This document shows positions 10,805 through 21,275 of a stretch of DNA of 64,000 nt, one piece after another. Each line of letters begins with the position of its first letter. The stretch's first letter is position 1. The stretch is from Cellvibrionaceae bacterium (GTDB lineage: Bacteria; Pseudomonadota; Gammaproteobacteria; Pseudomonadales; Cellvibrionaceae): the NCBI GenBank assembly GCA_024707385.1, contig JANPZW010000013.1, positions 1-64,000 of the forward strand, given 5' to 3'. A program made the translations under genes and the position numbers. The notes beneath the pieces are model-generated. The model made no database searches and had not been told where the DNA came from. It saw nothing but the letters and a program-made list of their open reading frames with translations.

Positions 10805-11440
10805 ATGTATATCCCCAAACACTTCGAACAGCCCAGCATTGAAAGCACCCATGAATTCGTTGAGGCATATCCATTCGCCACACTCGTTACCTTAAGACCT
10901 GATGGCTTGTGCGGCGACCAGATTCCGATGCAATTGAACAAAGCACCACAGCCCTATGGAACACTGGTGGGCCATGTGGCAAGGGCAAATCCGGTGTGGC
11001 AGTTTGCTGACGGCAAAGAAGTGTTGGTGATTTTTTCCGGCCCGAACGCCTATATCTCGCCCTCCTGGTACGCCTCAAAATCCGCGACCGGCAAAGTTGT
11101 GCCTACATGGAATTATGCGGTGGTCCACGCCCACGGGAAACTTCGAGTTTTCACCGATCCGCAATGGCTCAAGAGTCATCTTGAAGAGCTTACCGACCGT
11201 CATGAATCCAACCTTACAAGCCCATGGTCGATTTCTGACGCTCCGACAGAATTTATAGAAAATTTGTTAGATCACATTGTCGGCGTAGAGATAGTAATTT
11301 CCAGATTAGAGGACAAAAGGAAACTCAGCCAGAACCGCCCGCAGGCGGATAGGGAAAGAGTAATCGCGGGTTTGCGTGGGTCGGGGTCACATGATATGGC
11401 TGAGCTTGTTGAAAAAGGCGGCACGAACGCGCGATCTTAG
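10805..11440 (+). CDS. PaiB-type FMN-binding protein
   Basis: 211 residues starting MYIPKHFEQ, the standard opening of PaiB/FMN-binding split-barrel proteins. Other family segments are FATLVTLRPDGL, ISPSWYASK and VPTWNYAVVHAHG. In Bacillus PaiB was described as a negative regulator of sporulation and protease genes; in proteobacteria the function is not established. A GGAG ribosome-binding site lies just before the ATG. The gene is convergent with the C13 peptidase gene, leaving only 25 bases and no visible terminator. Confidence 0.85.
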   Translation: MYIPKHFEQPSIESTHEFVEAYPFATLVTLRPDGLCGDQIPMQLNKAPQPYGTLVGHVARANPVWQFADGKEVLVIFSGPNAYISPSWYASKSATGKVVPTWNYAVVHAHGKLRVFTDPQWLKSHLEELTDRHESNLTSPWSISDAPTEFIENLLDHIVGVEIVISRLEDKRKLSQNRPQADRERVIAGLRGSGSHDMAELVEKGGTNARS

Positions 11441-11465
11441 CGCTCCGCTCCCGCGCCATCAAAAC

Positions 11466-13084
11466 CTATAACGACTTTCCATCGCTCCGGTGCCCCGCCC
11501 AAACCCGCAAATGCTGCCGAATCTTCTCGCCAACATAAATCTGCGGTTCTGAGCGCTCCTCTTCCGGAAAGTCTTTTTCCTCCCACTCATGGATCAAGCT
11601 CTTCGCTTTATCAAAAGCGGCGATAAAATCCATCTGGGGGGTAAGCGATTTCTTGAAGTAGGCGCGGGCGAAATAGGTTAAATCGTTGCGATCATCACAG
11701 CCAAAGGATTGGCGATCCGCGCGGGAGGCAGTAATGACCAGGGTATTTTCATTTTTCAGGCCGGGAATAAAACCGCCGGAATAACAGGCGGAAATAATAA
11801 CTATGCGCCAACGCACGCCGGATTTATCCAGAGTAGCCGTCAAATCGTCTTTTCCTATTGCGGGCAACTGCAGTCCCGGCATGGCGATATGGAACTGGTG
11901 ATCCTCGGTGCCGTGGCTGGTGAGATACAGCAGCAGAATATCCTGCTCGCTATCCATTTTATTCGCCGCAGCTTCCACTGCGCGGGCCAGGCTGACCCGG
12001 GTTGCCAGGGGATAGGTTTTTGTCGATTCCCGGTTGTTGGCGAGGAGAATCTGACGTCCTGCAATATCCAGCGGCTGTGCGAATTGCTCCGCTACATAAC
12101 GCAGTTCGCGTAAAAAAATCTCCTGCGCACCATCACCAGCTACGCCGACAAAATAAAAATCGATTTTATTCGGTGTCTGATCCGCCAAGGCGGCAATCCT
12201 GGTTTCAAGCAGTGCCGGCTGCGAATACAACAGATCTTCCACCTGCAGCGCGCGGGCGGTGAACCTTTCCTCCGCCGCGCCTGCCAATTCGCCATAAATC
12301 CAATTTCCACTCAGGATGCGCGGTTCACCATCAGCGGAATCTTTTAAACTGAGCTCACCGGATCCGTGATAGAAGCCGTGTTCAAAAGAGCCGGTGTAGA
12401 CATTGCCTTCGGCATCGATCAGTACGCCATCTCCGTGAGAGGCCCAGTTACTGACATCGCCTTCGTAAACTGACCCATCCGCTCGCTCAATACGCCCTTT
12501 GCCAGAAAAACTGCCGGCGACAAAATCACCGCTGTATTGCTCGTCGCTGGCGGATTTGTATATGCCTTTTCCCTCATAAAATCCGCCGGCAAAAGTGCCT
12601 TCATAGACACCGCCACCTTTTTCGCGAAATATTCCTTCCTTCATTTCATCGTCGGCAAATTCACCTTCGAAGGTATCGCCGTTGGACCACTCCATGCGCC
12701 CTTTGCCATGCATTCGATTATTGTCGAATTCGCCGGAATAGCTCATCCCGGTGTGGTATTCCAGCGTGCCTTCGCCATGAAACATGCCGCGGGCAAACTC
12801 ACCTTTATAAACCATATCGGAAGTGCGCCACTCCCCCGCTCCGTGAATCAAGCCGCGCTGAAAATTGCCGATAAAATGCGAGCCATCCGCACCGACAAGC
12901 TCACCCGGCCCCTCCAGAAAACCATCTTTGATTGCGCCGTAATATTTAACGTTGTTCGGCAGAATAGCGTCCGCGGGCTGCCACTTCCTGCCCCAGAGGT
13001 CCTCGTTAAAGAGGTAGGCGCCGTAAATAAAAAAGAGAACAGCGCCACCGGAAAAAGCAGTTTGAGTGTGGTACGCAAACGCAT
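11466..13084 (-). CDS. MORN-repeat protein with C13 (legumain/caspase-like) peptidase domain (one frameshift)
   Basis: Starts at 13084 with a signal peptide or membrane helix (LKLLFPVALF). One T is missing in the T6 run (A6 on the plus strand, 13029-13034); restoring it gives ...FFIYGAYLFNEDLWG and a protein of about 539 residues. The N-terminal half is about nine MORN repeats (pattern YxGxFxxGxxHGxGxL). The C-terminal half is a peptidase C13 domain with its catalytic His in LYLTSHGTEDH and Cys in IISACYSGGF, followed by the family segment TASRADRQSFGC. C13 enzymes are cysteine proteases or transpeptidases related to caspases. It begins 10 bases after the membrane-fusion protein gene, so it is the last gene of the exporter operon. 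It is probably extracytoplasmic. Substrate unknown. Confidence 0.85.
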
Positions 13085-13094
13085 GGTGTGTTGA

Positions 13095-14168
13095 TTACAG
13101 TTGTTTGATGGATTCGTTTTGGTTAAGACCGTTGGCGATTTCGATATTTATGCCATCTGACAGACCCACCACCACTTCCCGCCGGGCGAACTGCTGGGGA
13201 CCGGTTTCAACCTCAACAAAGGTTTTATTGCTTTCGGTAATCAGGTTGGCTTCATTGATGGCGAGCACCTGATCGCGTTTTTCCAAAACTATATCGGCAT
13301 TAGCGCTATAGCCGGCGCGCAGAAAAGTGTCCGCACTCAGTGTCACCGCGGCGCGAATTTCGAATTTGATGGTGCCTTGATCTTCAAAACCTTTGGGAGC
13401 GATATATTCTAAATGCGCGGTGAAACGCGGATCACCGATGGCACCGACGCGCAATTCCAGCGGCATGCCTTCACGCAATTTACCCACTTCCGATTCGTCC
13501 ACGCGCCCTTCGAAAATCATATCCTCCATATTGGCGATGGTGGCGATGGTGGTACCTTCGTTGAAGGTATTACTCTGAATAACGAAACCGCCCTCCTTCA
13601 CTGGCACATCCAGCAATACTCCGGAGACCGTGGCCTGTACCTGATTGGAGATTTTGCCGGATTTTTTGCTGGCGCCATCCCGGATCAAGGCAACATTGTT
13701 TTCGGATGCTTTAACACCTTCCTCGGCGAGGCGGTATTGCAATTCAAAGCGATTGAAATCCAGCTCGGAAATCAGCTTTTCCCCAAACAGGACCTTTTGC
13801 CGCTCATAATCCCGCTTGGCATTGGCGAGGTTGATGCGAGCCTTCTCCAATTCGGATTCGGCGTTGCTCAGAAAGGCGAGATCCGGCAGCAATTCGATTT
13901 TGGCGATCAAATCGCCCTTGGCAATTTTCTGCCCGGCCTCGACATACACTTCTTCGATAACACCAGGAACGCGGGACTTTACTGCGATTTCTTTACGCGG
14001 CACGATTTTCCCGGTGGCAACGGTTTTGCGCACTATATCCGTCACAAAGGGTTTTGCCGTTTGATAAATCACCGGCGCTTCCTGGGATTTGCGGTATAAA
14101 AAAATGGTGGTGCCGATAAACACCGCCAGAATCGCAATCCCCAATAACATCAAAAAGAACTTTTTCAT
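13095..14168 (-). CDS. Periplasmic adaptor (membrane-fusion protein) of ABC exporter
   Basis: 357 residues. One N-terminal membrane helix (FFLMLLGIAILAVFIGTTIFLY) is followed by a lipoyl/barrel-sandwich half (VKSRVPGVIEEVYVEAGQ), a coiled-coil hairpin (residues ~100-170, Glu/Lys/Arg rich) and a beta-barrel domain. This is the MacA/HlyD family, which bridges an inner-membrane MacB-like permease to an outer-membrane channel. The gene follows the two permease genes and precedes the MORN/C13 gene, all on the minus strand. No outer-membrane factor is encoded in this operon. Confidence 0.88.
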   Translation of the reverse strand: MKKFFLMLLGIAILAVFIGTTIFLYRKSQEAPVIYQTAKPFVTDIVRKTVATGKIVPRKEIAVKSRVPGVIEEVYVEAGQKIAKGDLIAKIELLPDLAFLSNAESELEKARINLANAKRDYERQKVLFGEKLISELDFNRFELQYRLAEEGVKASENNVALIRDGASKKSGKISNQVQATVSGVLLDVPVKEGGFVIQSNTFNEGTTIATIANMEDMIFEGRVDESEVGKLREGMPLELRVGAIGDPRFTAHLEYIAPKGFEDQGTIKFEIRAAVTLSADTFLRAGYSANADIVLEKRDQVLAINEANLITESNKTFVEVETGPQQFARREVVVGLSDGINIEIANGLNQNESIKQL

Positions 14169-14222
14169 GCGCCCTCATTTATTCGCTTTGAAATACCACA
14201 AAAAACCACTTGCACCGCGGAA

Positions 14223-15482
14223 TTATTCGTCCTGCAGCGCGACAATCGGATTGACCTTGGCCGCCTTGCTCGCCGGCAACAGCGAGGCCAGAAAGCCCGC
14301 GATTACCAGAACCACTATCGCTGTTACGGCGGTGCCCAAGTCAATTTCCACCAAGGAGAGAAATCGCATATCCGGCAGGCTTCTACCCAGCGAGCGAATT
14401 CCCTCCAACACCAATACTCCGAGCACCAAACCTGTGTAACCGGCCACCGCGGTGATCACCACCGCCTCCTGCACCACCATGGCAACAATCGAGCGCGCCG
14501 TCGCACCCAGTGCTTTACGCAAACCAATTTCCCGCGTGCGCTCTTTTACGGTGATCAGCATGATATTACCGACACCAATCACGCCGGCGAGTATGGTGCC
14601 TATGGCAACGAACCAGCTGAAGGCGGCGATTCCGGTGAATAAACCCTCCACCTGCCGGAAAACCTTATCCATATTGAAGCTGCCAAATACACCGGTGTCA
14701 TCGATGTGGACTTTGTGCCGTTCACGCAACAGCGTCAGCGCTTTCTGCTCCAAAGCAGCAGCCGAATGACCGGGTTTAGGCGTCATGCGCAGATGGCCGT
14801 AATACCAGGTCTGATTGAAGGTGTAGCGCAGGGTTTCATTGGGAATCAATACCAGTTCCGCATCCTGCATGGATTGCTCACCCGTGGCCATGGGTTTGAA
14901 TACGCCGACCACCAGAAAATCCACGCCGCCGATCTGAATGCTCTCACCGATGGGATTTTCCTCGGGCTCGAACAAGTTTTCATAAACTTGCGTGCCGATC
15001 ACCGCGACTTTGCGCAATTCTTCATTATCCCGCCGATTGATAAAACGACCCTGCACCGGTTTGAACGAGCTCATGGCGGCGATTTCCGGGTGCGCGCCGC
15101 GCGTGATAAATGAACCACTATTATCGCCGCGCACCACATACTGTGCTGCCTGCCACCCGCCGACCTCGTTGATCCCCAAGACTACGTCGGCTTCGGGAAT
15201 GCGCGCCTTGATTGCCACTGCGTCATCCGGCCGAAACATCACCCAGCGATTTCTATCGAAACCCTGATAGGGAATCTGTGTGCGCGCCGCGGTCCAGATG
15301 AATACCGTATTAGCGTTGTCGCCAAATCCCGCGAGGGAATCGTTGCGCAAACCATTGCCGACACCGAGCAGTACCACCAGCATAAAGACGCCCCACATGA
15401 CGCCGAACGCGGTAAGACCCGAGCGCAATTTATGCTTTTTCAGGGTCGCGTAAATTTCTTGCCAATTGTCGAGATCAAACAC
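14223..15482 (-). CDS. MacB/FtsX-type ABC permease 2
   Basis: 419 residues. Four membrane helices in the MacB pattern: one near the N-terminus (GLTAFGVMWGVFMLVVLLGV), then a large periplasmic MacB_PCD domain, then three helices in the FtsX domain that includes VKERTREIGLRKALGA. The protein is a paralogue of the permease encoded immediately upstream, suggesting a heterodimeric transporter. The start at 15482 lies only 2 bases after the preceding stop. Substrate class (peptide, lipoprotein or small molecule) cannot be inferred. Confidence 0.88.
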   Translation of the reverse strand: MFDLDNWQEIYATLKKHKLRSGLTAFGVMWGVFMLVVLLGVGNGLRNDSLAGFGDNANTVFIWTAARTQIPYQGFDRNRWVMFRPDDAVAIKARIPEADVVLGINEVGGWQAAQYVVRGDNSGSFITRGAHPEIAAMSSFKPVQGRFINRRDNEELRKVAVIGTQVYENLFEPEENPIGESIQIGGVDFLVVGVFKPMATGEQSMQDAELVLIPNETLRYTFNQTWYYGHLRMTPKPGHSAAALEQKALTLLRERHKVHIDDTGVFGSFNMDKVFRQVEGLFTGIAAFSWFVAIGTILAGVIGVGNIMLITVKERTREIGLRKALGATARSIVAMVVQEAVVITAVAGYTGLVLGVLVLEGIRSLGRSLPDMRFLSLVEIDLGTAVTAIVVLVIAGFLASLLPASKAAKVNPIVALQDE

Positions 15483-15484
15483 GG

Positions 15485-16739
15485 TTATTGCGCTCGCATG
15501 GCTTCAATGGGGGAAACACGGGCGGCGTGCCAGGCGGGGAAAAACCCGGCGAGAACACCACAACCAACCAAAATACTCAGCGCGGTCATGGCGGCGGAAA
15601 AGTCCACCTCCGGCCGAGTGAAAAAATTCAGCTCTATGTTCATTGATGTGAGCGTAAAGTTCACCAACTCCAACAATCCCACCGCCAGCACCAAACCGGC
15701 GTAGCCGGCAAATGCGGTCACGATCACCGCCTCAAGAATAATAGTGCGGATAATATTCCATGGCGGCGCACCCAGCGCTTTGCGGATACCGATCTCCACG
15801 GTGCGCTCCTTCACCGTAATGATCATGATATTGCTGATGCCCACAATTCCCGCCATCAGCGTTCCGAGTCCAACAAACCAAATAAAAAAATTGATGGCGT
15901 TGAGCGTGGCATTGATCTGCGCGGATTGTTTGGCCAAATCGAAAATAAAAATCGCTTTGCGATCGGATGGCGCGACGTTATGGCGCTGCTTCAACAAAGT
16001 GTCCAGAGCTTCGGTAATATCATCACCGGTGTAACCTGCCGCCGGCGTAACCGCGATAATGGATATATTTTCTCCGATACCAAAGGTTTTTTGAAAAGTG
16101 CTCAGTGGCATATAAAGACGCTCGGACATACGGCCTTCCCAGCCGCTGTCATAGAACACCCCCCACCACGGTGAAATTCACGCCGTTGACGACAATCTGT
16201 TCGCCCAACGGGTTTTTGTCGCCAAACAAACGGTCTTTCACGCGGGTGCCGATCACAACCACTTTGCGTCGCTCATCGTCGTCCAGATTATTCAACCGCC
16301 TCCCCTGGCGATATTCCTGATAGCGTTTGATATTGAAATAATCCTTCGCCACACCAAAAACGCCAAACGAGCCGGAATTGTGGCCGTAGATAACTTGAAT
16401 ATCCGCAGCGCGCGCGGAGCCGAGAGGATTTTCCGCCGTGATGATGTCGACATTGGGAATCTGCTGCCGGATCGCCACCATATCGGCTTCGGTGAATTGC
16501 ACCTTGCGGCCGTGCGCGAGACCCTTATAGGGAATCGAGGTGCGAGTCGAGCGAATCCACATGCTGTTGCGCAGATCGCTGCTGAAGCCTTTTTCAATAC
16601 CGCGTTTTAAACCTGTGCCGGAACCGAGCAACAGCACCAGCATAAAAATCCCCCAGAAAACCCCGAAGGCAGTAAGTGCCGTGCGCAATTTATTGCGCTG
16701 TAAGGAGTAGAGAATCTCCTGCAATCCATCAGGTATCAC
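15485..16739 (-). CDS. MacB/FtsX-type ABC permease 1 (one frameshift)
   Basis: Same architecture as the neighbouring permease: N-terminal helix (GVFWGIFMLVLLLGSGTG), periplasmic domain, then FtsX helices with VKERTVEIGIRKALGAPP. The frame breaks at the G6 run (C6 on the plus strand, 16159-16164). Removing one G restores NFTVVGVFYDSGWEGRM, exactly where a MacB periplasmic domain should continue. The full product is about 417 residues. Its ATG overlaps the ATPase stop codon by 4 bases, indicating translational coupling. Confidence 0.85.
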
Positions 16740-17437
16740 AGGGCTTTTTCCGGCTGCGCGATGTTCGTGTAACGGTCCCGCGTCACCAGTCCGTCTTTGA
16801 TGGTGACAATGCGCTGGGTCTGCTCGGCAATTTCCTGTTCGTGCGTCACAATCACCAACGTCTTGCCCATGCTGTGTACCTGCTTGAACAAGGCCATCAC
16901 TTCCTGAGTGGTGGCACTGTCCAGCGCGCCCGTCGGTTCATCGGCGAGAATCACTTTGGGATCCGTCACCAGCGCGCGGGCAATCGCCACCCGCTGTTTC
17001 TGTCCACCGGACATTTGGTTGGGCATATGCTCAGCGCGCTCGCCCAAACCGACCATCTCCAATAATTCCCGCGCCTTTTTATTGCGCTCGCGGCGGCCGA
17101 CTTTCTGGTAATACAAAGGCAGCGCTACATTTTCCGTGGCATTTTTGAAGGGCAATAAATTAAAGGACTGAAAAACAAAACCAATATGGCGATTGCGCAG
17201 CGCCGCCGCCTGACTTTCCTTTAAATTGCTGATAGGTATGCCGGCAAGTTTGTACCGGCCGCTGTCGTGATTATCCAGCAACCCGAGAATATTCAACAAA
17301 GTGGATTTGCCGGAACCGGATGATCCCATGATGGAGACCATCTCACCTTCGTGGATTTTCAGGAAAATGCCTTTCAGCACGTGCAGGCGGCGATCGCCCT
17401 GGCCGTAATATTTATGGATATCGTCTAGTTCGATCAT
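16736..17437 (-). CDS. ABC exporter ATP-binding protein (MacB/LolD type)
   Basis: 233 residues from the ATG at 17437 ([14 protein letters not shown]). An alternative TTG at 17476 is in frame but less likely. Walker A is GSSGSGKST, the Q-loop is FQSFNLLP, the signature is MSGGQKQR, Walker B is [12 protein letters not shown] and the switch His is in VIVTHEQE. This is the LolD/MacB class of exporter ATPases. It is the first gene of the operon ATPase-permease-permease-adaptor-C13 peptidase. Confidence 0.92.
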   Translation of the reverse strand: MIELDDIHKYYGQGDRRLHVLKGIFLKIHEGEMVSIMGSSGSGKSTLLNILGLLDNHDSGRYKLAGIPISNLKESQAAALRNRHIGFVFQSFNLLPFKNATENVALPLYYQKVGRRERNKKARELLEMVGLGERAEHMPNQMSGGQKQRVAIARALVTDPKVILADEPTGALDSATTQEVMALFKQVHSMGKTLVIVTHEQEIAEQTQRIVTIKDGLVTRDRYTNIAQPEKAL

Positions 17438-17624
17438 GAATCTGCCATCGGCACTACTTGTGGGGAGAACGGACAACGCGGCAGCTAACGTCCGTGGGGC
17501 CCTGGCAGCACGTGTCCCTGCCTTCGTAAAGTCGTTAAGTGTAGCGGCCCCTCGACAAAACAGGCAAGGAATGCCGCCAAGGTGAGTTGGACAGCGGGGA
17601 GGTTAAACACTTCCGATACAACCA

Positions 17625-17645
17625 AAAAGCTGCATCGGTGCTTTT
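17625..17645 (-). terminator. Weak terminator-like hairpin after MFS gene
   Basis: Downstream of the MFS stop at 17677, the minus-strand transcript could pair AAAAGC with GCUUUU around a 9-base loop, ending in a short U run. The stem is short and A/U-rich. Confidence 0.3.
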
Positions 17646-17676
17646 ATTTGCGAGAAAGATCTGACAGAGATAAAGA

Positions 17677-19269
17677 TTAACGGCCGAGGGCGCGATCCTG
17701 CATTGCTGAATGTATATCCTCCAGACGCAACCCGCGGGTGTCGATGCCGCTACGCAACAGCAACACGGCGGAAATCGCCAGCGGAATGCAGATCACCAAT
17801 GCGGAAATCATCAGGTCATTAAAAAGTCCGATGATACCCACCAATGCGCCCAAAATGCCCCCGAGTTTAGAACTCGCCGCCACCAGTCCTGCGCCTGTAC
17901 CACGTAGATGTACCGGGAAAATTTCCGCCGCGTAAGGAATCAACATCGCAATTATCCCGCTCGCACTCACCAACAACAGTGCGATGGCGGTGGCGAAAGC
18001 AGGCAGAGAGCGAATATTGAGGAGGTCGAGAAGGACAAAAAGACACAGGGACGCCGCTGTAAAAGCCGTAAATAACACCAGTGTCTTGATACTGCTCCAG
18101 CGGTGATACAGCCAGATTACAAGCCCCACTCCGGGAATCGCAAAAAATGCGGATTGCGCTAGCAAGGTGTCCGCCTGACCCGCCAGATTCAACGCGCGCA
18201 AATTAGTTGGCAACCAGAGCATGAAACCGAAATTCACCAGCCCCCAGGCGATACCCGCGATAAAAAGCCCGATGGTGATGCCGACATAGGGCGGGCGAAG
18301 CAGATCGCGAAAGCCGCCTTCCGCAGCCGGGGCCTCCTCCGCCACCACGGCAGCCTCCTGTCCTCCGGCGCCACCGCCAAAACGCAGCAACACCTGACGC
18401 GCCTCACGCATCAACCCCTTGCTGGCGAGATAGCGCGGCGACTCCGGAATATAGCGATTGAGGAAAATCACCAACAAACCTGTGGGCAAACCGAGCATCC
18501 ACAGAATCCGCCAGCTAAAGAGCGGCTCGAGCACCGCCGCAGAACCGGCGGCCAGCAAATACCCGGCGGAGGTGCCTATGCCGCCCAAAGCAACCAGCAG
18601 CCAGCCGCGATGCGCTGACGGAATGGATTCCGCCATCAAGGTAAAGGTAATGGGCAACAGTCCCCCGGCGGAGAGGCCCATCAAAAAACACATGATGAGG
18701 TTCCAATTAAAAGAGGGCATGGCACCGCAAATCGCCGTACCGATAAACATAAGCGCCGATAACAGAATGGCCGCCCGGCGGCCCAGGATATCCGCCAGCA
18801 CGCCCCAAAGAATCGATCCCACAGTGGTGCCAGTCAGAGCCACCAGCGCCAAGGTTCCCGCCGTCTGCGATGAGATTTCATATTCCTCGGTCATGCCCGG
18901 CATCACAAAACCGAGGGTGGCAGGCTTCATGACATCCACCCCCACCGCCACCACCAGTACCACCACAAGCTTCCAATGCTCGCCATTAAGGGGCAGCCGA
19001 TCCGCCACGTGAAAATGCAAATTGGGTTGCTCGTCCACCCGCAACAACCCCAGTCGCGGCATCAAACCGTAAGCCGCAAATGCCAAGCCCAAGGGAATAA
19101 GCCCCATCCCGGTGAGCATAGTGTTGTCCATCGGCATACCCGCCATGTGGTAGCCCATATGCGAGGCATGGATAAACATAGGGATGTGCGCCAGCACCCC
19201 CAAGGTAATAGCCACGCAGCCCAGCCAGAAAAAAGTAGGGTGATGAAACGCAATTCCAGTGGAGCGCAT
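17677..19269 (-). CDS. MFS transporter with His/Met-rich N-terminal extension
   Basis: About 530 residues from the ATG at 19269 (MRSTGIAFHHPTFFW); a GTG at 19314 is also in frame. Residues ~100-530 form a 12-helix major facilitator with the A-type loop motif GVLADILGRRAAI and the central PESPRYLASKG segment of organic-ion and sugar porters. The first ~95 residues add two extra membrane segments joined by a loop rich in His and Met (HASHMGYHMAGMPMDNTM). The substrate is not predictable; the family includes niacin and aromatic-acid transporters. No adjacent regulator or catabolic gene. Confidence 0.8.
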   Translation of the reverse strand: MRSTGIAFHHPTFFWLGCVAITLGVLAHIPMFIHASHMGYHMAGMPMDNTMLTGMGLIPLGLAFAAYGLMPRLGLLRVDEQPNLHFHVADRLPLNGEHWKLVVVLVVAVGVDVMKPATLGFVMPGMTEEYEISSQTAGTLALVALTGTTVGSILWGVLADILGRRAAILLSALMFIGTAICGAMPSFNWNLIMCFLMGLSAGGLLPITFTLMAESIPSAHRGWLLVALGGIGTSAGYLLAAGSAAVLEPLFSWRILWMLGLPTGLLVIFLNRYIPESPRYLASKGLMREARQVLLRFGGGAGGQEAAVVAEEAPAAEGGFRDLLRPPYVGITIGLFIAGIAWGLVNFGFMLWLPTNLRALNLAGQADTLLAQSAFFAIPGVGLVIWLYHRWSSIKTLVLFTAFTAASLCLFVLLDLLNIRSLPAFATAIALLLVSASGIIAMLIPYAAEIFPVHLRGTGAGLVAASSKLGGILGALVGIIGLFNDLMISALVICIPLAISAVLLLRSGIDTRGLRLEDIHSAMQDRALGR

Positions 19270-19443
19270 GGCAGAAGCCGCCTCTGAAGATAAAGAGCTT
19301 CGGAGTCTAATCACTTATATGCAACGGATTAAGGCTAATTGCACGGTTTTTGAGCGAAATGCGATTAATTTTGGCTATGGTGCGTCGCCGCTTTGGCTTT
19401 CAGCATAATCCGATACCACAAATTCCTGATCGGTCGAAGCAAG

Positions 19444-20487
19444 TCAGCGCTGACTCATCGCTCGCTCAAGCTCCAAAAAATCATCCACTTCCACCAAACG
19501 CGCCTCGCGAATGTAATTTTGTCCAAAGCGGTAGAGGTTGGCGGTCAGCACTATATTGGCGGCCACTTGCGGGCTGAGAATCGTGCGGCGTTCGTGCTCG
19601 AGTATTAGAGCCTGGCGTGACTCACTGGCGGCCATACCTTTGGCGAGCGCCAGGGCGTCGTGACGGCGCGCCTGATCATATCGGCGCAGAAAAAAATAAA
19701 CCTGGGTCAAATTGCGATGTAGCGCGAGGATCACCTGCTCGTCTTCCGCCGCAGGATTTTTGCTGGCCGCGATTGCGTTCACATCCCGCTCCCAAGTGGC
19801 GGAGACAAGTTTCAGTATGTCATCGGCTTCTTTGGTGATGCCGAACTGCAGCGACAGATCGAAAGCTTCGCGGGCGCGGTCAAAGGCGCGGTTCATGGAG
19901 TCGTAGCGGGAACCGCTCGCGGAAAAATAAAACAGGGGGAAATTCAGACCTTCATAATCCAGCGCGGTGTCGCGTGCGATATAAGTCTCCATCTGCGCGC
20001 GTGCTGCCGCCAAAACTTGATCATTGAGCTTGGCGAGCAGCGCCGGCTTTTCTTTTTCAAAACGCTCCTTCAAGCCGGAATTGCTGCCGCAAATACCATG
20101 GCCATATGAATAAGTGCCGTCGGTGGGAATTTTCTGCAGCAGCAATACCCGATCCTTGCGCTGGTCCTTAATGCGGAAGATGACTTCGGGGCCGCGATAA
20201 TCCACCGCCAGATAATGGTTCTGATGCGGCTGTCCTTTGCATTGCAAAGTCTCCAAGCCGGCATTGACCGCCGCGAATTCGACTTTTCCGCGCACGCCAT
20301 ATTCGAAGCTCAGAGCTTCATAGCTGATGCCGTCCAGCGATATGCCCGGGAACTTCATAGCGCGGGCATCCACAGTGACTGACTTGATGACCGGCGGAGC
20401 AGCTGCAGCCCAGACGCTCAAGGTCATGAACACTCCCATTCCCACAAGCCGTCCCAGACGACGTGCGGATACACGAACTCCCAACAT
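19444..20487 (-). CDS. Hypothetical periplasmic protein
   Basis: 347 residues with an N-terminal basic stretch and hydrophobic segment ending in VWAAAAPP, a probable Sec signal peptide. The C-terminal two-thirds is alpha-helical and could be TPR-like (segments such as ALHRNLTQVYFFLRRYDQARRHDALALAKG). Two cysteines (LQCKG and GICGS) could pair. I do not recognise the family. It follows murU on the same strand after ~125 bases. Confidence 0.55.
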   Translation of the reverse strand: MLGVRVSARRLGRLVGMGVFMTLSVWAAAAPPVIKSVTVDARAMKFPGISLDGISYEALSFEYGVRGKVEFAAVNAGLETLQCKGQPHQNHYLAVDYRGPEVIFRIKDQRKDRVLLLQKIPTDGTYSYGHGICGSNSGLKERFEKEKPALLAKLNDQVLAAARAQMETYIARDTALDYEGLNFPLFYFSASGSRYDSMNRAFDRAREAFDLSLQFGITKEADDILKLVSATWERDVNAIAASKNPAAEDEQVILALHRNLTQVYFFLRRYDQARRHDALALAKGMAASESRQALILEHERRTILSPQVAANIVLTANLYRFGQNYIREARLVEVDDFLELERAMSQR

Positions 20488-20612
20488 AAAACTCAGCCTG
20501 CTGAAAAATGGTTATAAGCGGATTTCTGCGCCATTACGGGCGCTCTAGTAACTATAGACCAGCGGTGCGGGCTGCCATGGGGAGGAGATAAAGAGGGAGT
20601 AAAAGGAAGGGA

Positions 20613-21275
20613 TTATTGGTTCAACTCCGCCAAGCGCTCCGGCGTTCCAACATCACACCAAGTGCCGTTGAACAACTCGCCAGTGAGCTGGTGATTGCCT
20701 ATAGCCCAGCTGAAGACTTCACGCAGCGGGAACTGGCGACGGAGGTGGGGATAGTCGCGGATCAGACTGGGTGACAGCAGGCTTATGCCGCTGAAGGTCA
20801 AACCGGTGGCGCCTTCCAGTTCGGCCAGCTTGCCTGCCGCGTCGAGGTGGAAATCACCGGTTGCTTTGTGCGCGGGATTGGGCACCAGTACCAGATGGCC
20901 GCGGCCGCGCAAAGCCGTCTCGCGCAGGCGGGCGAAGGGGTAGTCCGTCCAGACATCGCCATTGACCAACAGAAAAGGTTCATCGCCCAACAGCGGCAGG
21001 GCATGCAACAACGCCCCTGCGGTTTCCAGGGGTTCGGGCTCGATGGAATATTCGATGCGCACATCCCAGGCGGCGCCGTCGCCGAGAGCCGCGCGGATCT
21101 GCTCGCCGAGATAGGCGACATTGACAACCAATTCGCGGAACCCCGCTGCCACCAAGCGCCGGATATGGTGCTCAATCAGGCTGATCCCGCGCACCTGCAG
21201 CAGCGGTTTGGGGGTATGCAAGGTGAGAGGTCGCATCCTCCGTCCCTCACCTGCGGCGAGAATCATCACTTTCAA
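20613..21275 (-). CDS. murU: N-acetylmuramate-1-phosphate uridylyltransferase MurU
   Basis: 220 residues starting MKVMILAAGEGRRMRPLT, the nucleotidyltransferase signature of MurU; TPKPLL and LVNGDVWTDYPF follow. MurU makes UDP-MurNAc from MurNAc-1-phosphate and UTP in the cell-wall recycling route that bypasses de novo synthesis. I chose the TTG at 21275: it overlaps the amgK stop as TTGA and gives the family's usual MK-x-MILAAG start. An internal ATG at 21266 would remove the first three residues. Confidence 0.92.
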   Translation of the reverse strand: MKVMILAAGEGRRMRPLTLHTPKPLLQVRGISLIEHHIRRLVAAGFRELVVNVAYLGEQIRAALGDGAAWDVRIEYSIEPEPLETAGALLHALPLLGDEPFLLVNGDVWTDYPFARLRETALRGRGHLVLVPNPAHKATGDFHLDAAGKLAELEGATGLTFSGISLLSPSLIRDYPHLRRQFPLREVFSWAIGNHQLTGELFNGTWCDVGTPERLAELNQ

